7,941 bases of DNA from Candidatus Ruminimicrobiellum caprinum (GTDB lineage Bacteria > Elusimicrobiota > Endomicrobiia > Endomicrobiales > Endomicrobiaceae). The notes under the pieces are model-generated. The model was not told the origin of the DNA. It searched no databases and was given only the letters and a program-made list of their open reading frames with translations. A program made the translations under genes and the position numbers. Position 1 is the stretch's first letter. Each line of letters opens with the position of its first letter. The stretch is from the NCBI GenBank assembly GCA_017413305.1, contig JAFPUA010000309.1:1-7941 (forward strand), given 5' to 3'. Shown here one piece after another: positions 1 through 6,592 of the stretch.

Positions 1-636
1 CAAATGATGGTTCAAAAGCTCATCGAAAAAGAAATGAAAAACAACATTAAACAACCTACGGAAAAAGATATAAAATCTTTCTACGATAATGTTTATGCAA
101 AAATGAACGGCAGAAACCTTAATCTTCCCAAAGAAGAAGAGGAAACTGTTGATGCAGTTGCAAAATTGTTAAGAAGAATGTCTTCAGAACAAGTAAGACT
201 TTGTCAAATCTATATAAAATGCGATAAAAATGCTACTGCTTCGGAAAAATCAGCTGCACAAAAAAAAGTTGCCGAAGTAAAAAAAGAGCTTGCTTCCGGG
301 GCGAGATTTGAAGATTTGTCAGCAAAATATTCCGATGATGCTCTTTTGCAACAAAGAAAAGGAGATATGGGCTTTGTCGTAAAAGGTGATCTTGATAAGC
401 GCCTTGAAGAAAAAGCTTTTTCACTGAATGTGGGACAGTACACTAAAGAACCTATTCAAACAAATTCCGGATACCATTTCTTAAGAGTAAAAGAAAGCAG
501 AGCAAGTACAGTATTTTCTTATGACGAAGTAAAAAATGATTTAGCTGAAGTTTTATATAGACAAAACGGTAAAAAACAGTATGATAAATGGGTAGCAAAA
601 TTAAAATCTAAGTCCAATATAAAAATTAACAATTAA
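1..636 (+). CDS. SurA/PrsA-like peptidyl-prolyl cis-trans isomerase, 3' part (5' end outside window)
   Basis: Parvulin-type rotamase expected to assist folding of exported proteins in the periplasm. The frame is open from base 1 (a CAA codon precedes the first ATG at 4), and the first residues resemble the end of a SurA N-terminal chaperone segment (LIEKEMKNNI, then the helix KDIKSFYDNV). The gene therefore almost certainly begins upstream and the ATG at 4 is internal. Counting from that ATG, a single PPIC domain spans roughly residues 64-164. It carries the family marks FEDLSAKYSDD, KGDMGFV, the EKAFSLNVGQ turn and the closing TNSGYHFLRV strand. A basic helical tail (KKQYDKWVAKLKSK) ends the protein, as in SurA/PrsA relatives. 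No signal peptide is visible because the 5' end is missing. The stop lies 4 bases before pdxA, recalling the surA-pdxA pairing of many bacteria. The domain call is firm; the choice between SurA, PrsA and PpiC is not. Confidence 0.86.
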   Translation, partial: QMMVQKLIEKEMKNNIKQPTEKDIKSFYDNVYAKMNGRNLNLPKEEEETVDAVAKLLRRMSSEQVRLCQIYIKCDKNATASEKSAAQKKVAEVKKELASGARFEDLSAKYSDDALLQQRKGDMGFVVKGDLDKRLEEKAFSLNVGQYTKEPIQTNSGYHFLRVKESRASTVFSYDEVKNDLAEVLYRQNGKKQYDKWVAKLKSKSNIKINN

Positions 637-640
637 TAAA

Positions 641-1579
641 ATGGCAAAACCAAAAATTGCAATAACGATAGGTGATCCGGCAGGTATTGGTCCGGAAATA
701 GTTTATAAGGCTGTAAATTCTTTGACAGTTCAAAGGGTTTGCAGCCCTGTTGTTATCGGGGACAAAAAAGTTATTGAGAAATATTTTGATATTGATAAAT
801 TTACCCGTTCAAAAAAAGCAGAATTTGTTTTTTCTTCTTGTTATAACAAAAAGTTCAGTTTAGGAAAACCTTCTAAAATTTCAGGGCTTATTGCGTGTGA
901 TGCCATAAGAAAAGCTGTTGATATGTGTTTAAAAAAAGAAGTTAAAGCAATGGTTACTGCTCCTGTTTCAAAAGAGTCTTTTAAGTATGCCGGTCTAAAA
1001 TTCTCGGGGCATACTGAATTTTTGGCAGACCTTACAAAAACAAAAAAATATTGTATGATGATGGTCTGCGGAGACATAAATTCCGTTATGGTAACACGCC
1101 ATCTACCGATAACACAAATTTCTAAAAATTTAAAAACGCAAGATATCGTTACAACTACTCAAATTGCAGCAGACTTTATAAAAACGAATATAAAAAGAAA
1201 CCCTAAAATAGTAATAGCATCTTTAAACCCCCACGCCGGAGATAACGGCATTTTAGGAACGGAAGAAAAAGATGTTATTATTCCCGCAATAAAAAAATTA
1301 AAAAATAAAAAGTATAATATTGTCGGCTTATACCCTGTGGATGTTGCTTGGGCAAAATATTTAAAAAACAAATATGATTTGATTGTGGCAATGTATCATG
1401 ACCAAGTAATGTTGTCTCTGAAAATTTTAAATTCGCAAAAGATAGTTAATGTTACTGCCGGGCTTCCTTTTATCAGAACATCGCCCGGACACGGTACGGC
1501 TTTTGATATTGCAGGCAAAAATATTGCCAATGCTTTGCCGATGATAGAAGCGATAAAATTTTCCTGCAGGAAATTTTAG
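641..1579 (+). CDS. pdxA: 4-hydroxythreonine-4-phosphate dehydrogenase PdxA
   Basis: Cytoplasmic NAD-dependent enzyme of the DXP-dependent pyridoxal 5'-phosphate pathway. It oxidises 4-phosphohydroxy-L-threonine, whose product decarboxylates to 3-amino-2-oxopropyl phosphate for PdxJ. The 312-residue protein opens with the family signature GDPAGIGPEI (11-20) and has TAPVSKESF (106-114) and GHTEFLAD (123-130). By comparison with E. coli PdxA, the three metal-binding histidines fall at H154 (TRHLP), H198 (NPHAG) and H253 (YHDQ). The C-terminal motif GLPFIRTSPGHGTAFDIAGK (274-293) is present; where E. coli has VDHGTA this protein has PGHGTA, so an Asp is replaced by Gly283. The protein is slightly short and its tail (KFSCRKF) looks unconserved; the stop codon lies inside the inverted-repeat element that follows. 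The start ATG is 4 bases after the upstream stop and lacks a clear Shine-Dalgarno, so reinitiation after the isomerase gene is likely. rsmA, a common next neighbour, is absent. Confidence 0.96.
   Translation: MAKPKIAITIGDPAGIGPEIVYKAVNSLTVQRVCSPVVIGDKKVIEKYFDIDKFTRSKKAEFVFSSCYNKKFSLGKPSKISGLIACDAIRKAVDMCLKKEVKAMVTAPVSKESFKYAGLKFSGHTEFLADLTKTKKYCMMMVCGDINSVMVTRHLPITQISKNLKTQDIVTTTQIAADFIKTNIKRNPKIVIASLNPHAGDNGILGTEEKDVIIPAIKKLKNKKYNIVGLYPVDVAWAKYLKNKYDLIVAMYHDQVMLSLKILNSQKIVNVTAGLPFIRTSPGHGTAFDIAGKNIANALPMIEAIKFSCRKF
1560..1573. other. Perfect 14-bp palindrome at the end of pdxA
   Basis: TTTCCTG followed directly by CAGGAAA is a perfect self-complementary 14-mer in the last codons of pdxA. 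After one mismatch it extends by a further A/T-rich 3 bp on each side, and TTTT follows at 1574-1577. In RNA it could form a short stem with a TGCA loop and then four U. That is weaker than a normal intrinsic terminator, so the function is open; it may simply be the junction of the palindromic element. Confidence 0.3.
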
Positions 1580-1720
1580 CTTACAGTTGACAGCTTAAAA
1601 CTTAAAGTTTAATGTATCCTACGAATAAGATATTGAGCATTTTTCGCATAGCGAAAAATTTAAAACATTTGCAGTTTTTTCAAAAACTATAAGCTGTAAG
1701 CTATAAACTATCAACTAAAA
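1574..1720. repeat. Palindromic element with 37-bp inverted arms and degenerate 7-bp repeats
   Basis: This element fills the whole gap between pdxA and the DUF4416 gene. The left arm (1574-1610) and the reverse complement of the right arm (1684-1720) match at 29 of 37 positions without gaps, by hand alignment. Each arm also has a 7-base period. The left arm reads as five heptads near AGYTTAM from 1578 to 1612; the right arm reads as five heptads near ARCTRTA from 1685 to 1719, essentially the same unit in opposite orientation. The centre of the arms (about 1647) nearly coincides with the centre of the internal hairpin (1649), so the whole piece can be drawn as one large cruciform. The left arm contains the last Phe codon and TAG stop of pdxA. 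No gene is visible inside. It resembles a non-autonomous, MITE-like or REP-like intergenic repeat; other genomic copies cannot be seen from here. Confidence 0.62.
1639..1659. other. Perfect 9-bp hairpin at the centre of the palindromic element
   Basis: ATTTTTCGC and GCGAAAAAT are perfectly complementary around a 3-base ATA loop. The stem is symmetric, and on neither strand is it followed by a run of T, so it does not read as a normal intrinsic terminator. A second A/T-rich inverted pair, AGTTTT (1673-1678) with AAAACT (1683-1688), lies just downstream. Confidence 0.55.
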
Positions 1721-1748
1721 AGATTCTTTGCATTTTTTGGAGAATATT

Positions 1749-2270
1749 ATGGGTACGATAAACGAACCTAATAAAGTGAAATTTTTCTTTGGTCTTATAT
1801 TTAATGACGGTTTTAATATCAAGGAAATTTATGAACTGTTAGAAAAAAAGTTCAATAACAAGATAGATATTTACAGCCAGGTAATAGATTTTTCTTTTAC
1901 AAAATATTACAATAAAGAAATGGGCGAAAATTTAAAGAGACAATGGATATCTTTTGAAACTCTTTTGTCTCCGGAACTTCTTGCTGAAATTAAGGTAGAA
2001 ACCAACAACATAGAAGATTCTTATGCTAAAGCAGCTAACAGGGTCGTAAACATCGATCCCGGTTATATAACGCCCGCTAATGTGATATTGGCATCAACAA
2101 AAGATTTTAGTCACAGAATATATTTGTCTAAAGGTATTTATGCAGAAGTAACAACTATTTACAGAAAAGAAGGTTTTACCAAACTTCCTTGGACATATCC
2201 GGACTATCTTTGCCCAACAGCAACGAACTTTATTTTAAAAGCCCGTAAATGTATATTGGACAAAAAATAA
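1749..2270 (+). CDS. DUF4416 family protein
   Basis: Cytoplasmic protein of unknown function, 173 residues from the chosen start. It matches the DUF4416 pattern as I know it: an N-terminal VKFFFGLIFNDGF strand, FSFTKYYNKEMGENLKRQWI in the middle, then VNIDPGYITPANVILASTKD, HRIYLSKGIYAEVTTIYRK and LPWTYPDY near the end. These are the most conserved blocks of the family, and the length is normal. No signal peptide or membrane segment is seen. The start is set at ATG 1749 because GGAG (1739-1742) sits six bases before it. An in-frame TTG at 1728 would add seven residues but has no ribosome-binding site and lies just after the palindromic element. The gene stands alone between two repeat-bearing gaps. 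No reaction is assigned to the family, and none is proposed here. Confidence 0.9.
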   Translation: MGTINEPNKVKFFFGLIFNDGFNIKEIYELLEKKFNNKIDIYSQVIDFSFTKYYNKEMGENLKRQWISFETLLSPELLAEIKVETNNIEDSYAKAANRVVNIDPGYITPANVILASTKDFSHRIYLSKGIYAEVTTIYRKEGFTKLPWTYPDYLCPTATNFILKARKCILDKK

Positions 2271-2281
2271 AACTCATTGTC

Positions 2282-2302
2282 ATCCCGCACTTGATGCGGG
2301 AT
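2282..2302. repeat. GC-rich palindromic repeat (REP-like hairpin)
   Basis: ATCCCGCA pairs perfectly with TGCGGGAT around a CTTGA loop, giving an 8-bp stem far richer in G+C than its surroundings. The CATCCCGC...GCGGGAT pattern resembles dispersed palindromes found in many bacterial genomes, including those described in Rickettsia and Wolbachia; kinship with any of them is not established here. No T run follows, so it is not a classical terminator, although it could stabilise the 3' end of the DUF4416 transcript. Confidence 0.6.
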
Positions 2303-2309
2303 CTCGCAG

Positions 2310-2315
2310 TATAAT
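2310..2315 (+). promoter_or_regulatory. Possible -10 box upstream of the metallophosphoesterase gene
   Basis: TATAAT matches the -10 consensus exactly. A TTGTCA (2277-2282) resembles a -35 box but is 27 bases away, too far for a standard sigma-70 promoter, with the palindromic repeat between them. If the box is active, transcription would start near 2322, after the ATG at 2319, favouring the in-frame ATG at 2340 or 2346 as the true start. In DNA this A/T-rich, a chance match is quite possible. Confidence 0.25.
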
Positions 2316-2318
2316 AAT

Positions 2319-3449
2319 ATGCTTAAACAAAAAGGGTTAATGATTATGTTTTTCTTAGTATTTTTCTTAATTTATTTCATCGGAAATGTATACATTATAT
2401 TTAGAATTGCAAGAGATTTAAACTTGCATGGTTTATCTTTTTATATTTTCTTTGCCGTTTATATTGCCGCAGCCGTATTCAGTTTTTGGGCAATGAAATT
2501 TTCCAGAGAAAATTCAGCTTCGGAATTTGCTGCCGTTATTTCTAAAGCAGGTTACATTTGGTTGGGCGTATTTTCTATATCAATTGCCTATTTCCTGTTA
2601 TCGCATATTTTATTTATATTCAATCATTCTCAGAAATTTATGTTCAATACCACTTTGGTAACAATTATATTGATTGTTATTTCGTCAGTATATTCCGTCA
2701 TAAACACTTGCGGTGTACCAAGAGTAAAAGAAGTAGAAATTAATGTTAAACATCTCCCCGTAGATAAATTCACGATAGTTCAACTTTCGGATATTCATAT
2801 AGATGTTTCAACAAAATATGACGATATAAAGAAAATTGTAGATATTACAAATTCCTTAAATCCCGATATAATTGCTTTTACCGGCGACTTGGCAGATATT
2901 AATATTGCAAAAACATACAAAGAGTACGGACTTGCAGATTTAAAAGCCAAGTACGGAGTTGTTGCTATTAACGGTAATCACGAATATTATACCGGTGTTG
3001 GTCTATATGAGTATGTTTGCAATAGTTTAGATTGGAAACTGCTTAACAACGAAAATATTTTGATAGATGATAAATTTTATTTTGCAGGTATTACCGATAT
3101 AAAAACTTCAACATATTTTAACAACAAAAAAGCTGATGTTGATAAAGCCATGAATGGAATAAATTTTGAAAAACCCGTAATATTTATGTCGCATCAGCCA
3201 CAGATATTTAGTGAAGTTTATAAAAAATATCCTATTACTCTACAATTATCAGGACACACTCATGCAGGACAGATTCCCCCTTTTGATATGATAGAATATT
3301 TTATTTATAAATATTTCTGGGGATTGTATAAAGAAAATTATAATGGAAAAGAGTCTTACATTTATGTGACACCGGGAACAAGATGGTGGGGCCCTCCAAT
3401 GAGATTAATTTCCAAAAATGAAATCACAAAGATTACTTTGAGGAGATAG
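2319..3449 (+). CDS. Membrane-anchored calcineurin-like metallophosphoesterase (YkuE/COG1408 type)
   Basis: Two-metal phosphohydrolase anchored in the inner membrane; the substrate is unknown. The 376-residue protein has four likely membrane helices (about 11-29, 41-59, 78-102, 111-128), then a catalytic domain from about 150. All metal-site motifs are intact: SDIH (D158, H160), TGD (D190), GNHE (N220, H221), SHQP (H292) and SGHTHAGQ (H313, H315). The ending TPGTRWWGPPMRL followed by EITKITL is typical of COG1408 proteins. Some relatives act on lipid-linked substrates such as UDP-diacylglucosamine, but nothing here decides that. ATG 2319 has no visible Shine-Dalgarno. AAAGGG (2331-2336) lies before ATG 2340 (3-base gap) and ATG 2346 (9-base gap), so the protein may be 7 or 9 residues shorter. 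The stop is one base before lpd, suggesting translational coupling. Confidence 0.9.
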   Translation: MLKQKGLMIMFFLVFFLIYFIGNVYIIFRIARDLNLHGLSFYIFFAVYIAAAVFSFWAMKFSRENSASEFAAVISKAGYIWLGVFSISIAYFLLSHILFIFNHSQKFMFNTTLVTIILIVISSVYSVINTCGVPRVKEVEINVKHLPVDKFTIVQLSDIHIDVSTKYDDIKKIVDITNSLNPDIIAFTGDLADINIAKTYKEYGLADLKAKYGVVAINGNHEYYTGVGLYEYVCNSLDWKLLNNENILIDDKFYFAGITDIKTSTYFNNKKADVDKAMNGINFEKPVIFMSHQPQIFSEVYKKYPITLQLSGHTHAGQIPPFDMIEYFIYKYFWGLYKENYNGKESYIYVTPGTRWWGPPMRLISKNEITKITLRR

Positions 3450-3450
3450 T

Positions 3451-4734
3451 ATGAATTACGATATAATAGTTATCGGGGCAGGACCAGCAGGCTATAACTG
3501 CGCTATTAAATTTGCTAAACAAGGTAAAAAAGTTGCCGTCATAGAGAAAAATTCTTTAGGCGGAACATGTTTAAATTGTGGATGTATCCCGACAAAATTT
3601 TTGTGGCAGGCAGCAAAAACAAAACAAAAAATATCAAAATCTCTTGAATACGGAATAAAAGCAAATATTGAAAATATAACTTTCGCAGATATTATAGCTA
3701 AGAAAAACAGACTTGTAGAAAATCTCGTTAAAGGAGTTGAAAGATTACTTAAAACAAGTAATGTTGAAATAATAAAAGGTGAAGCTGGTTTTAAAGATAA
3801 AAATACTATTACAGTAAAAAATTCTGACGGAGAAATTGAACTTCAAGCTGACAAAATAGTTATCGCAACAGGCTCAGACTGCAAAGCAATACCTAACACG
3901 GAATTCGATCATCAAAAATATATCAGTTCCACAGATGCACTGAATATGACGGAACTTCCTAAAAGTATGCTTGTTATCGGTGGCGGTGCTATAGGAATAG
4001 AGCTAAGCTCAATATTTTCCGCTTTCGGCGTAAATGTTACTTTAAGAGAAATTTGCCCTCAGTTGTTGCCGAGCGAAGATACGGAACTTGCAACAGAGCT
4101 CGCAAAGGTTATGGCTCGTCAAGGAATCAAAGTAGAAGTTGCCTGCACGGAACCGTTAAAAGATGCAGATAAATTTGATAAAATATTGATTGCTGCAGGA
4201 AGAAAGGCCGTAACGGACATTTTAAAAATCGAAAATATAAATTTAGGTTTGGATAAGAAAAATTTTATTGAAACGAAAAACTATTCAACAAATATAGATA
4301 ACATTTTTGCTATAGGAGATGCTTCTGGGAAAGGCTTTTTGGCTTATACTGCCGAACAAGATGCGGAAAATTTGGTATTCGGTACACAATCGTCAAACCC
4401 TGTGCCGAAAGTTGTTTTTTCGTTTCCGCCGGCAGCAAGCGTAAAAGCTGTAGATTTTGATAATTATAAAAATATAGTTTATACAAAAACAAATTATTCG
4501 TCCAATGCCAGAGCACAAATTGAGGGAGAAAGAACAGGTTGGATAAAAGTTGCTTTCGATAAAGACAGCGGAAAAATTTTAGGTGTATGGATACTTGGTG
4601 CAAATGCCGATGAAATGATAAATACGGCATCCGTAATGATAAAAGCCGGTATGAAAGCAAGTGATATAAAAAGAGAAATGTTTTTCCATCCCGGACTTTC
4701 GGAAATACTATTTGAAACAATAAATAATTTATAA
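3451..4734 (+). CDS. lpd: Dihydrolipoyl dehydrogenase (short form), L protein
   Basis: FAD/NAD flavoprotein that reoxidises the dihydrolipoyl group of GcvH or of 2-oxoacid dehydrogenase complexes. At 427 residues it is shorter than the usual 455-475. The FAD-binding GAGPAG (10-15 region), the redox disulfide in GGTCLNCGCIPTK (C40 and C45, with an extra C43), the NAD-binding GGGAIGIE (177-184), the second FAD motif IFAIGDASG (285-293) and the C-terminal HPGLSE (H413 and E418, the catalytic His-Glu pair) are all present. The missing length lies mainly between GIKVEV (225-230) and ILIAAGR (245-251), where the beta-meander of the NAD domain normally sits. The interface domain also departs from the usual PEVASVG, reading PPAASVK (326-332). 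AGGAG (3441-3445), inside the end of the upstream gene, is the ribosome-binding site. gcvT follows, so a role in glycine cleavage is the natural reading; another disulfide oxidoreductase of the family is less likely. Confidence 0.88.
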   Translation: MNYDIIVIGAGPAGYNCAIKFAKQGKKVAVIEKNSLGGTCLNCGCIPTKFLWQAAKTKQKISKSLEYGIKANIENITFADIIAKKNRLVENLVKGVERLLKTSNVEIIKGEAGFKDKNTITVKNSDGEIELQADKIVIATGSDCKAIPNTEFDHQKYISSTDALNMTELPKSMLVIGGGAIGIELSSIFSAFGVNVTLREICPQLLPSEDTELATELAKVMARQGIKVEVACTEPLKDADKFDKILIAAGRKAVTDILKIENINLGLDKKNFIETKNYSTNIDNIFAIGDASGKGFLAYTAEQDAENLVFGTQSSNPVPKVVFSFPPAASVKAVDFDNYKNIVYTKTNYSSNARAQIEGERTGWIKVAFDKDSGKILGVWILGANADEMINTASVMIKAGMKASDIKREMFFHPGLSEILFETINNL

Positions 4735-4743
4735 GGAGATATT

Positions 4744-5817
4744 ATGTTAAAAGAAACATTCTTGCACTCAAAACATAAAGAGTTGGGAGCGAAATTTACG
4801 GAGTTCGGCGGGTGGGATATGCCCGTTCAATATACTTCTATCATAGAGGAACATAACGCAGTAAGAAATGCAGTTGGAATATTTGATACTTCCCATATGG
4901 GAACATTTATTATAACCGGATCTGATGCAGGAAAATTTTTAGATTATGTAACTATTTCCGATATGTCAAATTTGCCGCTTCATAAAGCAAGATATTCTAT
5001 GCTTTTGAACAATAACGGCGGAATAAAAGACGATATTATCGTTTATAAATTTGAAAATTATTATATGATGATAGTTAATGCCGGTAATTTAAGTAAAGAT
5101 TTTTCTTGGCTTAACGAACATAAGCCTGCAACCGTAGGAATACAGAATATGAGCAAAGATGTTTCCATGATGGCAGTTCAGGGGCCAAAAGCCGTAGAAA
5201 TAATTTCTAAACTTACCGAAGAAGATATTGCTTCTATGAAATATTTTACCGCAAAGGATATAACTTTCAAAGGTCAAAATGCTTCGTTTTCAAAAATTGC
5301 AAGAACAGGATACACCGGCGAAGACGGTTTCGAAATAATTATATCTAACAACTGTGCCGAATATATGTGGACAAAGCTTGTAGAGCTTGGCGCAAAACCT
5401 TGCGGGCTCGGCTGCAGAGACACTTTAAGGCTTGAAGCTTGTATGCCTTTACACGGGCACGAAATATCCGAAGAAATTAACCCAATAGATGCGGGTTTTA
5501 TCAAAACTGTTTTTTGGGATAAAGATTTTATCGGTAAACAAGAAATAGAGAAAATTAAAAATTCTCCGTCGAAAAAGATTGTTGCTTTTATCTGCAAAAA
5601 CGGTATAGCAAGAGCTCATGACGAAGTGTTTTTTAACGATAAAAAAGTCGGCTATGTAACCAGCGGGAGCTTTTCACCTACATTTAAAAAAGCTATCGGC
5701 ATGGCACTGATAGATATCAATATTGATGAATCTTCTGTCCTTCAGGTAAAAGTTCACAACAACTTAAGGGAAATCAACATCGTCCCAAAACCTTTCTATA
5801 AAAGAGCAAAAAAGTAA
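4744..5817 (+). CDS. gcvT: Aminomethyltransferase, glycine cleavage system T protein
   Basis: Transfers the methylene carbon from aminomethyl-lipoyl GcvH to tetrahydrofolate, releasing ammonia. The 357-residue cytoplasmic protein is of normal length and has all the family marks: GGWDMPVQY (22-30), the EHNAVRNAVGIFDTSHMG block (36-53), KARYSML and GGIKDD (92-97, which includes the catalytic Asp), IVNAGN (110-115), RTGYTGEDGFEI (187-198), GLGCRDTLRLEACMPLHGHE (221-240), INPIDAGF (245-252), and GYVTSGSFSPT with IGMALID at the C terminus. AAGGAG (4733-4738) is a strong ribosome-binding site overlapping the lpd stop, so lpd and gcvT are surely co-expressed. gcvH and gcvPA/gcvPB, the usual neighbours, are not in this window; a secretin gene follows after 15 bases instead. 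Confidence 0.97.
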   Translation: MLKETFLHSKHKELGAKFTEFGGWDMPVQYTSIIEEHNAVRNAVGIFDTSHMGTFIITGSDAGKFLDYVTISDMSNLPLHKARYSMLLNNNGGIKDDIIVYKFENYYMMIVNAGNLSKDFSWLNEHKPATVGIQNMSKDVSMMAVQGPKAVEIISKLTEEDIASMKYFTAKDITFKGQNASFSKIARTGYTGEDGFEIIISNNCAEYMWTKLVELGAKPCGLGCRDTLRLEACMPLHGHEISEEINPIDAGFIKTVFWDKDFIGKQEIEKIKNSPSKKIVAFICKNGIARAHDEVFFNDKKVGYVTSGSFSPTFKKAIGMALIDINIDESSVLQVKVHNNLREINIVPKPFYKRAKK

Positions 5818-5832
5818 ACTAAAGGAAAAGAA

Positions 5833-6570
5833 ATGAAAAAATTTATAATTTTTTTTGCTATGGCATTTCTTCTTTTGAGTGGAAATATTTTCGCATCAGA
5901 ACACCTCATTGAAATCGCTATTGAAGTAACGGAAATTAACAACAACAAAGCTAATGAATATGGAATAAAATGGGTTGACGAAATATCTACGGGAGAACTT
6001 TTTATTACAGGCGCCGACGGAGCAACTACATACCCGTCTTTAGTGGAATTCAATGATTGGGTTCGTTATACTCCGCTTACCGCAAAATTAAAGCTTCTCA
6101 AAGAGAGCGGTTCTGCACAAGTGTTATCTAAACCGAAACTTGTAACCAAGTCGGGAACCAAAGCTCGTTTTCTTGTAGGAGGAGAGTTTCCTATATCTGT
6201 ATCGGGTGTTTCCGGCGGAAATGTTGAATGGAAAGAATACGGAATTATTACTGAAATTCTTCCAAAAATTCTTGCTGATGATAAAATAGATTTAGTTATT
6301 CAGACCGAATTATCAAGGCTAGACTGGTCTAACGCTGTACAAGGTTATCCTAACATCGCAAAAAGACAGGCCAAAAGCAATGTTATTTTAAAAGATCAGC
6401 AGACTATAGTTATTGCGGGGCTTATAGAAAATTATAAAGATAAAATCAAATCGGGCATTCCTATCCTTTCGGATATTCCGTTGCTTGGCGCTCTTTTTAG
6501 AAATACAAAAACCATCGATAACAAAACAAATGTCTTGATTTTTGTTACACCAAGAATTATAGAACAATAA
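5833..6570 (+). CDS. Short secretin-family protein (CpaC/RcpA-like core without BON or N domains)
   Basis: Probable outer-membrane secretin subunit, or a protein derived from one. It has a signal peptide of about 22 residues (MKKF, then a hydrophobic run ending NIFASE). After it, IEIAIEVTEINNNKANEYGI matches the lead-in of secretin cores. The core follows: SGSAQVLSKPKLVTKSGTKA (92-111), FLVGGEFPI (113-121), YGIITEILPKI (136-146), IQTELSRLD (156-164), QTIVIAGLIE (190-199) and the diagnostic IPILSDIPLLGALFRNT (209-225), ending in LIFVTPRI. CpaC/RcpA and PilQ/GspD secretins are usually well over 400 residues with N0, N1 or BON domains; this one has only about 70 residues ahead of the core. A good AAAGGA site (5821-5826) serves the start. 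The prepilin-like genes downstream suggest a Tad-type pilus. No lipobox is seen. The secretin fold is firm; its ability to form a gated channel alone is not. Confidence 0.88.
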   Translation: MKKFIIFFAMAFLLLSGNIFASEHLIEIAIEVTEINNNKANEYGIKWVDEISTGELFITGADGATTYPSLVEFNDWVRYTPLTAKLKLLKESGSAQVLSKPKLVTKSGTKARFLVGGEFPISVSGVSGGNVEWKEYGIITEILPKILADDKIDLVIQTELSRLDWSNAVQGYPNIAKRQAKSNVILKDQQTIVIAGLIENYKDKIKSGIPILSDIPLLGALFRNTKTIDNKTNVLIFVTPRIIEQ

Positions 6571-6582
6571 CGACAAAAGGGC

Positions 6583-6587
6583 GGAGG
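6583..6587 (+). promoter_or_regulatory. Strong Shine-Dalgarno site before the small prepilin gene
   Basis: GGAGG lies five bases before ATG 6593, at good spacing and with a good match to the 16S rRNA 3' end. It fixes the start of the 55-residue gene and suggests that this product is made in larger amounts than its neighbours. Confidence 0.7.
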
Positions 6588-6592
6588 TTCGG

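Noticed and set aside
1639..1659. Intrinsic terminator after pdxA
   Set aside because: The stem is perfect but is not followed by a T run on either strand; it is better explained as the core of the palindromic element.
1669..1707. Promoter with TTGCAG and TATAAG or TATAAA before the DUF4416 gene
   Set aside because: The spacings are 13 or 27 bases, and the TATAA-like strings are part of the 7-base repeat, so no promoter can be called.
1578..1719. CRISPR array
   Set aside because: The 7-base units are contiguous, degenerate and inverted about a centre, with no spacers of uniform length and no cas genes nearby.
1728..1748. TTG start extending the DUF4416 protein by seven residues
   Set aside because: It has no Shine-Dalgarno. 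ATG 1749 has GGAG at six bases, and the family's conserved block begins soon after it.
4310..4720. 136-codon open frame on the minus strand
   Set aside because: It lies wholly antisense to lpd, gives a Leu/Phe/Ser-rich product with no recognisable motif, and has no ribosome-binding context. It is a shadow of the real gene.
5274..5597. 107-codon open frame on the minus strand
   Set aside because: It is antisense to the most conserved part of gcvT, with no family resemblance; a composition effect.
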